Source: Actinomycetes bacterium (GTDB lineage: Bacteria; Actinomycetota; Actinomycetes; Mycobacteriales; Mycobacteriaceae). From it: DNA of 32,911 nt. The translations under genes and the position numbers were made by a program. The notes beneath the pieces are model-generated. The model searched no databases and was not told the origin of the DNA. It saw nothing but the letters and a program-made list of their open reading frames with translations. The stretch covers positions 1 to 32,911 of the forward strand of contig JAEYMI010000066.1 of assembly GCA_023461275.1 (NCBI GenBank). The letters run 5' to 3'. Numbering within the stretch: the stretch's first letter is position 1; each line of letters starts with the position of its first letter. Positions 24,182-30,903 of the stretch are shown here, one piece after another.

Positions 24182-24760
24182 TCAGTCGGCGGCGACGCTC
24201 GCCGACGTCGTCGACCTGGCGTAGGCGCCGTCCAGAATCACCGACAGCGCGTCGTCGAACTCGGTTGCGAAGTCCCGTCCCGAGGGACCGAGCACCCCGA
24301 GGCGTTCCATCTGCGCGCGGGTTTGTTCCTCGATGGTGAGCCCGATGACCAACTGGCAGATCGCTGTGGCGGTCCCCGCGGCGTCGCGTTCGGTCAGGCC
24401 GCCGGCCCGGGCGACCCTGCCCACCTGATCGACGACAGTTCTCGACGCCAGGCCGCTGGCCCAGCTGGAGGAGACGATCTCGGCGCTGTCGGGAACGGCG
24501 AGCAGCGAATCGCGCATGCCGCCTGCGAGGTAGCGCAAGGCGTCGCGGGTGCTGATGTCGTCGGGAGGTGCTGTCACACCCGACAAGATGTCGTCGGACA
24601 GGGCCGCCAGCAACGTCTGTTTGTTGGGGAAATGCCAGTACAGCGCGTTGGGTCGGACGCCGACCTCGGTGGCGAGTCGACGCATCGACAGATCGGCAAG
24701 GCTGTGCTGCATCAGGATGCCGCGGGCGGCAGCGAGGATGTCGGCACGCGTGTTGCTCAC
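24182..24760 (-). CDS. bioQ: TetR-family regulator, probable BioQ
   Basis: This 192-residue TetR protein has its helix-turn-helix at about 5-50 (DLSMRRLATEVGVRPNALYWHFPNKQTLLAAL) and a ligand-binding helical bundle from about 60 to 185. It is divergent from bioA across a 160-bp spacer holding two tandem palindromes of the form expected for BioQ, the TetR-type repressor of biotin genes in Corynebacterium and mycobacteria. That context is the main basis for the name. The GTG at 24760 has no ribosome site, but TACTCT (complement of 24768-24773) lies 7 nt upstream, pointing to a leaderless message. A general TetR repressor of other function cannot be excluded from the sequence alone. Confidence 0.75.
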   Translation of the reverse strand: MSNTRADILAAARGILMQHSLADLSMRRLATEVGVRPNALYWHFPNKQTLLAALSDDILSGVTAPPDDISTRDALRYLAGGMRDSLLAVPDSAEIVSSSWASGLASRTVVDQVGRVARAGGLTERDAAGTATAICQLVIGLTIEEQTRAQMERLGVLGPSGRDFATEFDDALSVILDGAYARSTTSASVAAD

Positions 24761-24767
24761 CTGAGTC

Positions 24768-24773
24768 AGAGTA
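24768..24773 (-). promoter_or_regulatory. Candidate -10 box for leaderless bioQ
   Basis: The complement reads TACTCT, a TANNNT -10, ending 7 nt before the GTG at 24760. This spacing places the transcription start at the start codon and explains the lack of a ribosome site. The operators at 24804-24842 lie just upstream of its expected -35, which would allow autoregulation. Confidence 0.45.
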
Positions 24774-24803
24774 GATGGCCGGCGTGGTGCACATCACGCC
24801 GGG

Positions 24804-24842
24804 CCTGTACAGTGTTCAGGACGTGCCTGGACGGCGTCCAGG
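24804..24842. promoter_or_regulatory. Two tandem 17-bp palindromes, probable BioQ operators
   Basis: CCTGTACAGTGTTCAGG (24804-24820) and CCTGGACGGCGTCCAGG (24826-24842) share the design CCTGNAC-N3-GTNCAGG. The first has one mismatched pair; the second is perfect. Their centres are 22 bp apart, two helical turns, so two dimers could bind on one face. The core TGNAC-N3-GTNCA resembles the BioQ site TGAAC-N3-GTTAC as I recall it. A bioA -10 candidate, TACAGT (24808-24813), lies inside the first palindrome, so binding would block transcription. The remaining leader to GTG 24921 shows nothing further. Confidence 0.7.
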
Positions 24843-24920
24843 AGAAGTCAGCCCATCGGCGTCGACGAGGACGTTTGCCCACGATTCCTCTCTCGTCGCC
24901 CGACGACAAAGGACCCGGTC

Positions 24921-26243
24921 GTGGAAGCCGCCACCATCAGCCGCATCGATGCCGATCACATCTGGCATCCCTACGGATCGATGCCCGCGGCCACGACGCC
25001 CCTGGTGGTCACCTCGGCGTCGGGGACGCGTCTGCGACTGGCCGATGGCCGCGAAGTGGTCGACGGGATGAGCTCCTGGTGGGCGGCGATCCACGGGTAC
25101 GGGCATCCGATACTCGACGCCGCACTCGCCGATCAGGCCGCGCGCATGTCGCACGTGATGTTCGGCGGACTCACTCACGAACCGGCCGCCCGGCTCGCCG
25201 AACTGCTCGTCGAACTGACGCCGCCTCGCCTGGACAAGGTGTTCTTCTGTGACTCCGGCTCGGTGTCGGTGGAGGTCGCGGTGAAGATGGCGCTGCAGTA
25301 CTGGCGCAGTCGTGGCCGGCCGGGGCGAACCAAGCTGCTCACTTGGCGCGGCGGTTACCACGGCGACACGTTCACCCCGATGAGCGTCTGCGATCCCGCC
25401 GGCGGCATGCATGCGATGTGGACCGGTGTGCTGGCCGACCAGTTCTTTGTTCCCGCGCCGCCGGCGACATTCGACGCCGACTACGTCGAGTCCTTCGCCT
25501 CGACGGTGGCCGCGCACGCTGACGAACTCGCCGCGGTGATCATCGAGCCTGTCGTCCAGGGTGCCGGCGGAATGCGTTTTCACGACCCGGCCCTCGTCGC
25601 GGCCGTCCGGCGGATCTGCGACGACCACGACGTCCTGCTCATCGCCGACGAGATCGCGACCGGATTCGGCCGCACCGGTGCGCTGTTCGCTGTTGATCAT
25701 GCCGGCGTTGAACCCGACATCATGTGCGTCGGCAAGGCACTCACCGGGGGTTACCTCACGTTGGCCGCGACCCTGTGCAGCGCGGAGGTCGCCGAAGTCA
25801 TCAGCCGCGGTGAGGCCGGCGGTCTGGCGCACGGCCCCACGTTCATGGCCAACCCGCTGGCATGCGCCGTCGCGGTCGCATCGATCGAGCTGTTGATCGC
25901 GTCGCCGTGGCGTGCTCGGGTCGCCGGCATCGCCGATCGACTCGCCGCCGGACTCGCGCCGCTGCGGTGCCTCGACGGTGTTCGCGACGTTCGGGTTCTC
26001 GGCGCCATCGGCGTGGTGCAACTCGATCGACCGGTCGACATGACCGCGGCGACCGACGCCGCGGTCGGGGCCGGTGCGTGGCTGCGGCCCTTCCGCGACC
26101 TCGTCTACGCGATGCCGCCATTCATCTGTTCCGACAACGACATCGACACCATCGTCGACGGCATGACCGCAGCCGTGCGGGCCTGTCTCGACGAAGCGCC
26201 GGCTTTGGTATCGGCGCCCACGGCAGCCGGGGGTGGCGGATGA
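24921..26243 (+). CDS. bioA: Adenosylmethionine-8-amino-7-oxononanoate aminotransferase (BioA)
   Basis: This 440-residue class III PLP aminotransferase converts 7-keto-8-aminopelargonate to 7,8-diaminopelargonate with S-adenosylmethionine as amino donor. The N-terminal HIWHPYGSM contacts substrate, GMSSWWAAIHGYGHP is the family block, GYHGDT (145-150) binds cofactor, ADEIATGFGRTG holds Asp243, and the PLP lysine is Lys272 in CVGKALTGG. The GTG start at 24921 follows AAAGGA (about 24905-24910). It is the first gene of the biotin operon, downstream of the tandem palindromes. Its stop overlaps the bioF ATG as ATGA. Confidence 0.95.
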   Translation: MEAATISRIDADHIWHPYGSMPAATTPLVVTSASGTRLRLADGREVVDGMSSWWAAIHGYGHPILDAALADQAARMSHVMFGGLTHEPAARLAELLVELTPPRLDKVFFCDSGSVSVEVAVKMALQYWRSRGRPGRTKLLTWRGGYHGDTFTPMSVCDPAGGMHAMWTGVLADQFFVPAPPATFDADYVESFASTVAAHADELAAVIIEPVVQGAGGMRFHDPALVAAVRRICDDHDVLLIADEIATGFGRTGALFAVDHAGVEPDIMCVGKALTGGYLTLAATLCSAEVAEVISRGEAGGLAHGPTFMANPLACAVAVASIELLIASPWRARVAGIADRLAAGLAPLRCLDGVRDVRVLGAIGVVQLDRPVDMTAATDAAVGAGAWLRPFRDLVYAMPPFICSDNDIDTIVDGMTAAVRACLDEAPALVSAPTAAGGGG

Positions 26244-27412
26244 TCGGCCGTTCCGCCGTCTCGACGATGACCGACGAGACCACCGCGCTGGCTTGGCTGG
26301 ACGACGAGGCCGCCCGCTGTCGGGCGGCCGGGCTGCACCGAGATCCGGTTGTGCGGCAGCTGAATTCGGACATGATCAACCTGGCGTCGAACGACTACCT
26401 GGGGTTGTCGCGTGATCCCCGGGTACTGGCCGGCGCACATGCCGCACTGGACGCCTGGGGTGTGGGATCCACGTCATCGCGACTCGTCGTCGGCACCACT
26501 GCCGCGCACGTCGACTTCGAGGACGACCTCGCCGACTTTCTGGGATTTCCTGCGGCGCTGGTCTTCTCGTCGGGTTACCTGGCCAACGTCGGCGCCATCA
26601 CGTCGCTGGTCGGGCGCGGTGATCTGATCGTCAGCGACACCGGAACGCACGCCTCGCTGATCGACGGGTGCCGGCTGTCACGGGCAGAGGTGGTCGTCGT
26701 CGGCCGCGGTGACCACGAAGCGGTACGGTCGGTCCTCGCCGGCCGCGGGAACTCGCGCGCGCTGGTGGTGACCGATTCGGTGTACAGCGTCGACGGTGAG
26801 ATCGCCCCGGTTCGCGAATTGTATTCGGCAGCAGTCGATCACGGTGCGATGATGCTGGTCGACGAGGCGCACGGTTTCGGTGTACGCGGTGCGGGTGGCA
26901 GGGGAGTGGTCGCCGAGGCGGGACTCTCCGGCGCGCCGGATCTGATCGTGACGACGGTGCTCTCGAAGTCGCTCGGCGCGCAGGGTGGCGCGGTGCTCGG
27001 GCCGGCGGTGCTGCGAGATCATCTCATCGACCACGCCCGGACCTTCATCTTCGACACCGGCCTCAACCCGGCTGCGGTCGGAGCCGCTCATGCCGCGCTG
27101 GGAGTGTTGCGTCAGACACCGACACTGCCGGATCGTCTGCTGGCCAACGCGACCCGCCTTGCTCGACGATGCGGCGCGCAGGCCTCGCAGGCCGCGGTTG
27201 TCTCGCTGATCGTCGGGGACCCCACGCGAGCCGTTGCCGCCGCGGCGGACTGCCGCGACGCAGGGGTGCTCGTCGGATGTTTCCGGCCGCCGTCGGTGCC
27301 GCCGGGCACCTCCCGGCTGCGACTCACCGTGCGCGCCGATCTGGACATGGCCACCATCGACCACGTCGGAGATCTCGCCGTCGCCGCCCTGAACCGGGTG
27401 GGTGCGCCATGA
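26240..27412 (+). CDS. bioF: 8-amino-7-oxononanoate synthase (BioF)
   Basis: This 390-residue fold-type I PLP enzyme joins pimeloyl thioester with L-alanine to make 7-keto-8-aminopelargonate. Motifs are NLASNDYLGLS (47-57), GSTSSRLVVGT (76-86), the cofactor block DEAHGFGVRG (208-217), and PLP Lys243 in TVLSKSLGAQGG. I chose ATG 26240 because it overlaps the bioA stop; ATG 26267 is an in-frame alternative nine codons on. Its stop overlaps the bioD ATG as ATGA. The substrate is a pimeloyl thioester; no bioC, bioH or bioW is in this window, so pimelate supply is encoded elsewhere. Confidence 0.95.
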   Translation: MIGRSAVSTMTDETTALAWLDDEAARCRAAGLHRDPVVRQLNSDMINLASNDYLGLSRDPRVLAGAHAALDAWGVGSTSSRLVVGTTAAHVDFEDDLADFLGFPAALVFSSGYLANVGAITSLVGRGDLIVSDTGTHASLIDGCRLSRAEVVVVGRGDHEAVRSVLAGRGNSRALVVTDSVYSVDGEIAPVRELYSAAVDHGAMMLVDEAHGFGVRGAGGRGVVAEAGLSGAPDLIVTTVLSKSLGAQGGAVLGPAVLRDHLIDHARTFIFDTGLNPAAVGAAHAALGVLRQTPTLPDRLLANATRLARRCGAQASQAAVVSLIVGDPTRAVAAAADCRDAGVLVGCFRPPSVPPGTSRLRLTVRADLDMATIDHVGDLAVAALNRVGAP

Positions 27413-28155
27413 GCCGAGTCCTCGCGATCACCGGTACGTCGACCGACGTCGGTAAAACGGTGGCCACCGCCGCGGTCGCCGCTGTCGCGTCTGGCCGAGG
27501 TGTGACCACGGCGGTCTGCAAGCCCGTTCAGACGGGCCTGGCGACCGGTGAACCCGGCGACCTCGCCGAGATCAATCGGCTGGCGGGCGAATCCATCACG
27601 ACGCTGGAGTGCGCACGATATCCGGAGCCGCTGGCCCCCGAAACCGCCGCGCTCCGTGCGGGATCGGCGTTCGTCGAGCGCTCGGCGATCACGACCGCCA
27701 TCAGCGATCTACGAGACCGTCACGACCTCACCCTCGTCGAGGGCGCGGGCGGAATTCTGGTCCGGCTGGCAGCCGAGCTGACCTTGATCGACATCGCCGC
27801 CGACGTCGACGCCGCAGTCCTGGTGGTGGTGCACCCGGGACTCGGTGCACTCAACCACGCCGAGCTCACCGTCGACGCCATCCGCCGCCGCGGACTGCGC
27901 GTCTCGGGTCTGATCCTCGGATCCTGGCCCGTACAACCGGATCTCGCGATGCGGTGCAATCGCGAGGACCTACCACGCCTGACCGGCGTGCCCATCGTGG
28001 CCACGATCCCGGCAGGCGTCGGCCGCCTGGGCGGCACCGACCTGAGACGACGCGCCGCCAGTTGGTTCGACCCCCGCTGGCTCGACGCCGAACTCACCCC
28101 GGCAGCCCCCGACCATTCCCAAACAGTCCCTGAAAACCAAGGAGCATTCTCGTGA
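27409..28155 (+). CDS. bioD: Dethiobiotin synthetase (BioD)
   Basis: This 248-residue ATP-dependent enzyme closes the ureido ring of dethiobiotin from diaminopelargonate and CO2. The Walker A variant GTSTDVGKT (9-17, with Lys16) and the segment CKPVQTG fit BioD, as does VEGAGGILV, which closes the active site. The last 20 or so residues are Pro/Asp-rich and appear disordered. ATG 27409 overlaps the bioF stop, and the gene ends with TGA overlapping the bioB GTG (28152-28155). A ribosome site for bioB (AAGGAG, 28139-28144) lies within its last codons. Confidence 0.94.
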   Translation: MSRVLAITGTSTDVGKTVATAAVAAVASGRGVTTAVCKPVQTGLATGEPGDLAEINRLAGESITTLECARYPEPLAPETAALRAGSAFVERSAITTAISDLRDRHDLTLVEGAGGILVRLAAELTLIDIAADVDAAVLVVVHPGLGALNHAELTVDAIRRRGLRVSGLILGSWPVQPDLAMRCNREDLPRLTGVPIVATIPAGVGRLGGTDLRRRAASWFDPRWLDAELTPAAPDHSQTVPENQGAFS

Positions 28156-29192
28156 CACAGGCCCCCGTCCAGCCCGGCACTCGCGCCGCCGCCGACACCG
28201 GTGACATTCTTGCCATCGCCCGCGAACAGGTCCTCGATCGGGGCGTCGGTCTCGATCGTGACCAGGTACTCGAGGTGCTGCGACTGCCCGAGGAGCGACT
28301 CACCGAACTCCTGCAACTTGCCCACGACGTCCGGATGCAGTGGTGCGGACCAGAGGTCGAAGTCGAGGGCATCATCTCGCTGAAGACCGGCGGCTGCCCG
28401 GAGGACTGCCACTTCTGTTCGCAGTCAGGGCTTTTCGCTTCACCGGTGCGCAGCGCGTGGATCGACATCCCGTCGCTGGTGGAGGCGGCCAAGCAGACCG
28501 CCAAGACCGGTGCGACCGAGTTCTGCATCGTCGCCGCGGTCCGCGGTCCCGACAAGCGGTTGATGAGTCAGGTCGCGGCGGGCATCGAGGCGATCCGCAA
28601 CGAGGTCGACATCCAGATCGCCTGCAGCCTGGGCATGCTCACCCAGGAGCAGGTCGACCAGCTCCGCGACATGGGCGTGCACCGGTACAACCACAATCTG
28701 GAGACCGCGCGCAGTCACTTCCCGAACGTCGTCACCACCCATACCTGGGAGGAGCGGTGGGGCACTCTGCGCATGGTTCGCGACGCCGGCATGGAGGTGT
28801 GCTGCGGTGGCATCCTCGGTATGGGCGAAACCCTGGAACAACGCGCGGAGTTCGCGTCGGATCTGGCCTCGCTCGAACCCGACGAGGTGCCGCTGAACTT
28901 TCTCAACCCGCGTCCGGGCACGCCGTTCGGTGACCTCGACGTCTTGCCGGCATCCGAAGCACTCACCGCGGTGGCGGCGTTCCGGTTGGCGTTGCCGCGC
29001 ACCATCCTCCGCTTCGCCGGTGGCCGCGAGATCACCCTGGGCGACCTCGGTGCCAAGCAGGGCATTCTCGGCGGCATCAACGCGGTCATCGTCGGCAACT
29101 ACCTCACCACCCTCGGCCGTCCGGCCGAGGACGATCTCGACCTGCTGACCGATCTGTCGATGCCGATCAAGGCGCTGAACGACAGCATCTGA
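28152..29192 (+). CDS. bioB: Biotin synthase (BioB)
   Basis: This 346-residue radical-SAM enzyme inserts sulfur into dethiobiotin. The SAM-cluster motif is GGCPEDCHFC, with Cys82, Cys86 and Cys89. Cys125 (EFCIVAAV) and Cys158 (IACSLG) are among the ligands of the sacrificial [2Fe-2S] cluster, followed by MEVCCGGILGMGE with Cys217 or Cys218, and an Arg in RFAGGRE. N-terminal residues 1-15 are polar. The GTG at 28152 has a clear ribosome site, AAGGAG at 28139-28144, and overlaps the bioD stop. In M. tuberculosis bioB lies about 20 genes from bioAFD; here all four are contiguous. The auxiliary protein BsaP follows one base after its stop. Confidence 0.96.
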   Translation: MTQAPVQPGTRAAADTGDILAIAREQVLDRGVGLDRDQVLEVLRLPEERLTELLQLAHDVRMQWCGPEVEVEGIISLKTGGCPEDCHFCSQSGLFASPVRSAWIDIPSLVEAAKQTAKTGATEFCIVAAVRGPDKRLMSQVAAGIEAIRNEVDIQIACSLGMLTQEQVDQLRDMGVHRYNHNLETARSHFPNVVTTHTWEERWGTLRMVRDAGMEVCCGGILGMGETLEQRAEFASDLASLEPDEVPLNFLNPRPGTPFGDLDVLPASEALTAVAAFRLALPRTILRFAGGREITLGDLGAKQGILGGINAVIVGNYLTTLGRPAEDDLDLLTDLSMPIKALNDSI

Positions 29193-29193
29193 C

Positions 29194-29457
29194 ATGGCAG
29201 CATCGACAACATCTGTTCTCGGGCAGCATATTCCGGGGCCCCTCGACGAACCGTGCCGATTCGGGGTGTTCACCGGGGTTGAACTCGAGCTGCAATCACC
29301 CGATGCGATACCGCCGGCGGCTCGGCTGGGTCTGGAGCCACCGCGCTTCTGTGGCCAGTGCGGCCGGCGGATGGTGGTACAGGTGGTTCCCGACGGCTGG
29401 CATGCTCGATGCTCGCGGCACGGCGGCGTCGACTCCAGTAGCCTCGGCCGCAGATAG
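29194..29457 (+). CDS. bsaP: Biotin synthase auxiliary protein (BsaP)
   Basis: This 87-residue protein is homologous in position and layout to M. tuberculosis Rv1590, recently named BsaP, a small iron-sulfur protein needed for BioB function in aerobic actinobacteria. It has four cysteines: Cys21 in DEPCRFG, Cys53 and Cys56 in RFCGQCGRR, and Cys73 in ARCSRHG. These fit a small cluster- or metal-binding knuckle. ATG 29194 lies one base after the bioB stop, so the two are co-translated. The last ten residues are Ser/Gly/Arg and disordered. The name rests on gene order and the cysteine pattern; cluster repair of BioB is the known family role. Confidence 0.85.
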   Translation: MAASTTSVLGQHIPGPLDEPCRFGVFTGVELELQSPDAIPPAARLGLEPPRFCGQCGRRMVVQVVPDGWHARCSRHGGVDSSSLGRR

Positions 29458-29477
29458 ACGCGGCGGCAGAGGTGAGG

Positions 29478-30152
29478 ATGATGAGCGACGGACAGCCGAA
29501 CGGTGTAGCGGTGAGCGATGCACGGACGAGCGCTGTATGGACGAGCGCTGTTCGACGGCCGACTGCCGATCTGTTGGCCATCATCGCCTCGGTGATTCTG
29601 TTGGGGGCGTTGGTCGGCGGGATCTGGACTGCGGTGACGCCCGCGATGACCGGTCGGGTGGTCGGTCCCGATTCCGCTCTCATCCCCGCCGAGCAGTTCC
29701 CGGAGGAGTTCGCCGGGGTCGGGACATTCGCGCTTCTGATGTTCGGATATGGGGTCCTCGCCACGCTGGTTGTCTGGTTCTGCGCGCGAACCTGGCGTGG
29801 CCCAGGGGGATTCGCGATACTCCTGGCGGCGAGTCTGCTCGGCGGCGCGCTGGCGGCCTGGGTGGGAACCGGATTGGCCGACTGGCGCTTCGATGGCCCG
29901 CGCGACGTGTCGGTGGGTTCGACCTTCCGGGTGGTACCGCAGCTCTGGCTGGATTCGGCGACGCCCGATTTCTCCGAGCCGTGGATCCTGCTGATCTGCG
30001 CGCCGCTGGCCGTCGCCTTTGCCTACCTGGTCTGCGCGCTACTGGCCAAGTCAGCCGATCTCGGCGTCGGAGACCTGGGCGTCGGAGACTTGGGCGGCGG
30101 GGAGTACGACGAGGTCACATCGGTGGACGAAGCGTCGCAAACTCATCAGTGA
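29478..30152 (+). CDS. DUF2567-type membrane protein
   Basis: This 224-residue membrane protein has four hydrophobic helices, at about 32-53, 82-103, 112-132 and 169-190. Between the third and fourth lies a polar loop containing DWRFDGPRDVSVGSTF. Gene order (after bioB-bsaP, before a Nudix regulator) matches M. tuberculosis Rv1591, DUF2567; the function is unknown. I chose ATG 29478, 5 nt after AGAGG (29468-29472); GTG 29472 and ATG 29481 are in-frame alternatives. The cytoplasmic C-terminus carries three Gly/Asp/Leu pentapeptide repeats. Its end overlaps the convergent nrtR gene by 38 bp. Confidence 0.8.
   Translation: MMSDGQPNGVAVSDARTSAVWTSAVRRPTADLLAIIASVILLGALVGGIWTAVTPAMTGRVVGPDSALIPAEQFPEEFAGVGTFALLMFGYGVLATLVVWFCARTWRGPGGFAILLAASLLGGALAAWVGTGLADWRFDGPRDVSVGSTFRVVPQLWLDSATPDFSEPWILLICAPLAVAFAYLVCALLAKSADLGVGDLGVGDLGGGEYDEVTSVDEASQTHQ
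30057..30101 (+). repeat. Three 15-bp tandem repeats in the DUF2567 gene
   Basis: The units at 30057-30071, 30072-30086 and 30087-30101 are near-identical (consensus GACCTGGGCGTCGGA) and encode DLGVG, DLGVG, DLGGG. The length is a multiple of three, so copy number can vary without frame loss. It looks like recent slippage growth in a disordered tail. Confidence 0.8.
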
Positions 30153-30855
30153 CGCGTAATCCGGTGTCGGCGAAGGCATATAACGCCGGCGGTCGGCCAC
30201 CGGTGCGCCCGGTCTTGCCCACCGTGCCGGTCGCCGTCACCACGCCGCGTCGACTCAGGATGCGTAACAGGTTCGTGGTGTCGACCGGGTAACCCAAAGC
30301 CGCACCGTAGATCTCCGACAACTGAGACATCGGAAACCGGTCCGGGGCGAGTGCGAAGGCGATATTGGTGTAGGAGAGCTTCGCGGCCAGTCGATGCCGG
30401 GCCGCGGAGACGACCTCGACATGGTCGTATGCCAACGGCGGCAACGTATCCACGCTGTGCCACCGGGCCACGCCGAGTGGCGGCCCCGATTCGCCGACGC
30501 GCACCAGCGCCAGATACGTCGACGCGATTGTTCGGGTGCGTGGCACTCGGTCGGGAGCGGAGAACACGGCCAGCTGCTCAAGGTGGGCAACCTCCGCGAC
30601 GCCCAGTTCCCGTTCGACCAACCGCTCGGCGGTGGTCTCCAGGGTCTCCTCGGCTACGACCGTGCCGCCGGGCAACGACCACACATCGTCTTCGGGTGTT
30701 GCTTTCTCCAAGAGCACGCAGAGCCCCGGGGTGCCGGCGGGATCGAGGTCGCGCACCTGGAAGACAGCGGTCAACACCTCGACGTGAACGCCGCCGCGTG
30801 ATTCGTCGTCGGTACCTCCGTCGCGGGCAGGGGCGGGCGAGCGGCTCGTCGGCAT
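30115..30855 (-). CDS. nrtR: NrtR-like Nudix/winged-helix regulator
   Basis: This 246-residue protein has a Nudix domain (about 22-140) and a C-terminal winged helix (about 155-240), the layout of NrtR regulators of NAD metabolism that sense ADP-ribose. The Nudix box runs from LPGGTVV to ERELGV: the Gly, first Glu, Arg and last Glu-x-Gly are kept, but two catalytic glutamates are replaced by Leu and Arg, so hydrolysis is unlikely. The wing carries GRTGGRPPALYAF. I chose ATG 30855 because TACAAT (complement of 30863-30868) lies 7 nt upstream, a leaderless arrangement; GTG 30876 would place the start inside the operator. It is divergent from a NiaP-like transporter gene and matches Rv1593c by position. 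Confidence 0.82.
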   Translation of the reverse strand: MPTSRSPAPARDGGTDDESRGGVHVEVLTAVFQVRDLDPAGTPGLCVLLEKATPEDDVWSLPGGTVVAEETLETTAERLVERELGVAEVAHLEQLAVFSAPDRVPRTRTIASTYLALVRVGESGPPLGVARWHSVDTLPPLAYDHVEVVSAARHRLAAKLSYTNIAFALAPDRFPMSQLSEIYGAALGYPVDTTNLLRILSRRGVVTATGTVGKTGRTGGRPPALYAFADTGLRVTDEFATLRPPM

Positions 30856-30862
30856 GGCGTCG

Positions 30863-30897
30863 ATTGTAGGGGCCACCCATCAGTGGACCCTTACCAT
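30863..30897. promoter_or_regulatory. Divergent nrtR/niaP promoters with a shared operator
   Basis: TACAAT (complement of 30863-30868) is the -10 candidate for nrtR, and TACCAT (30892-30897) that for niaP. They lie 7 and 6 nt from their ATG codons. Between them, GGGGCCAC (30869-30876) and GTGGACCC (30883-30890) form an 8-bp inverted repeat with one mismatch and a 6-nt centre. One bound dimer would cover both -35 regions. The regulator is most likely the neighbouring NrtR; its site is not known to me well enough to compare. Confidence 0.6.
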
Positions 30898-30903
30898 TCA
30901 CTC

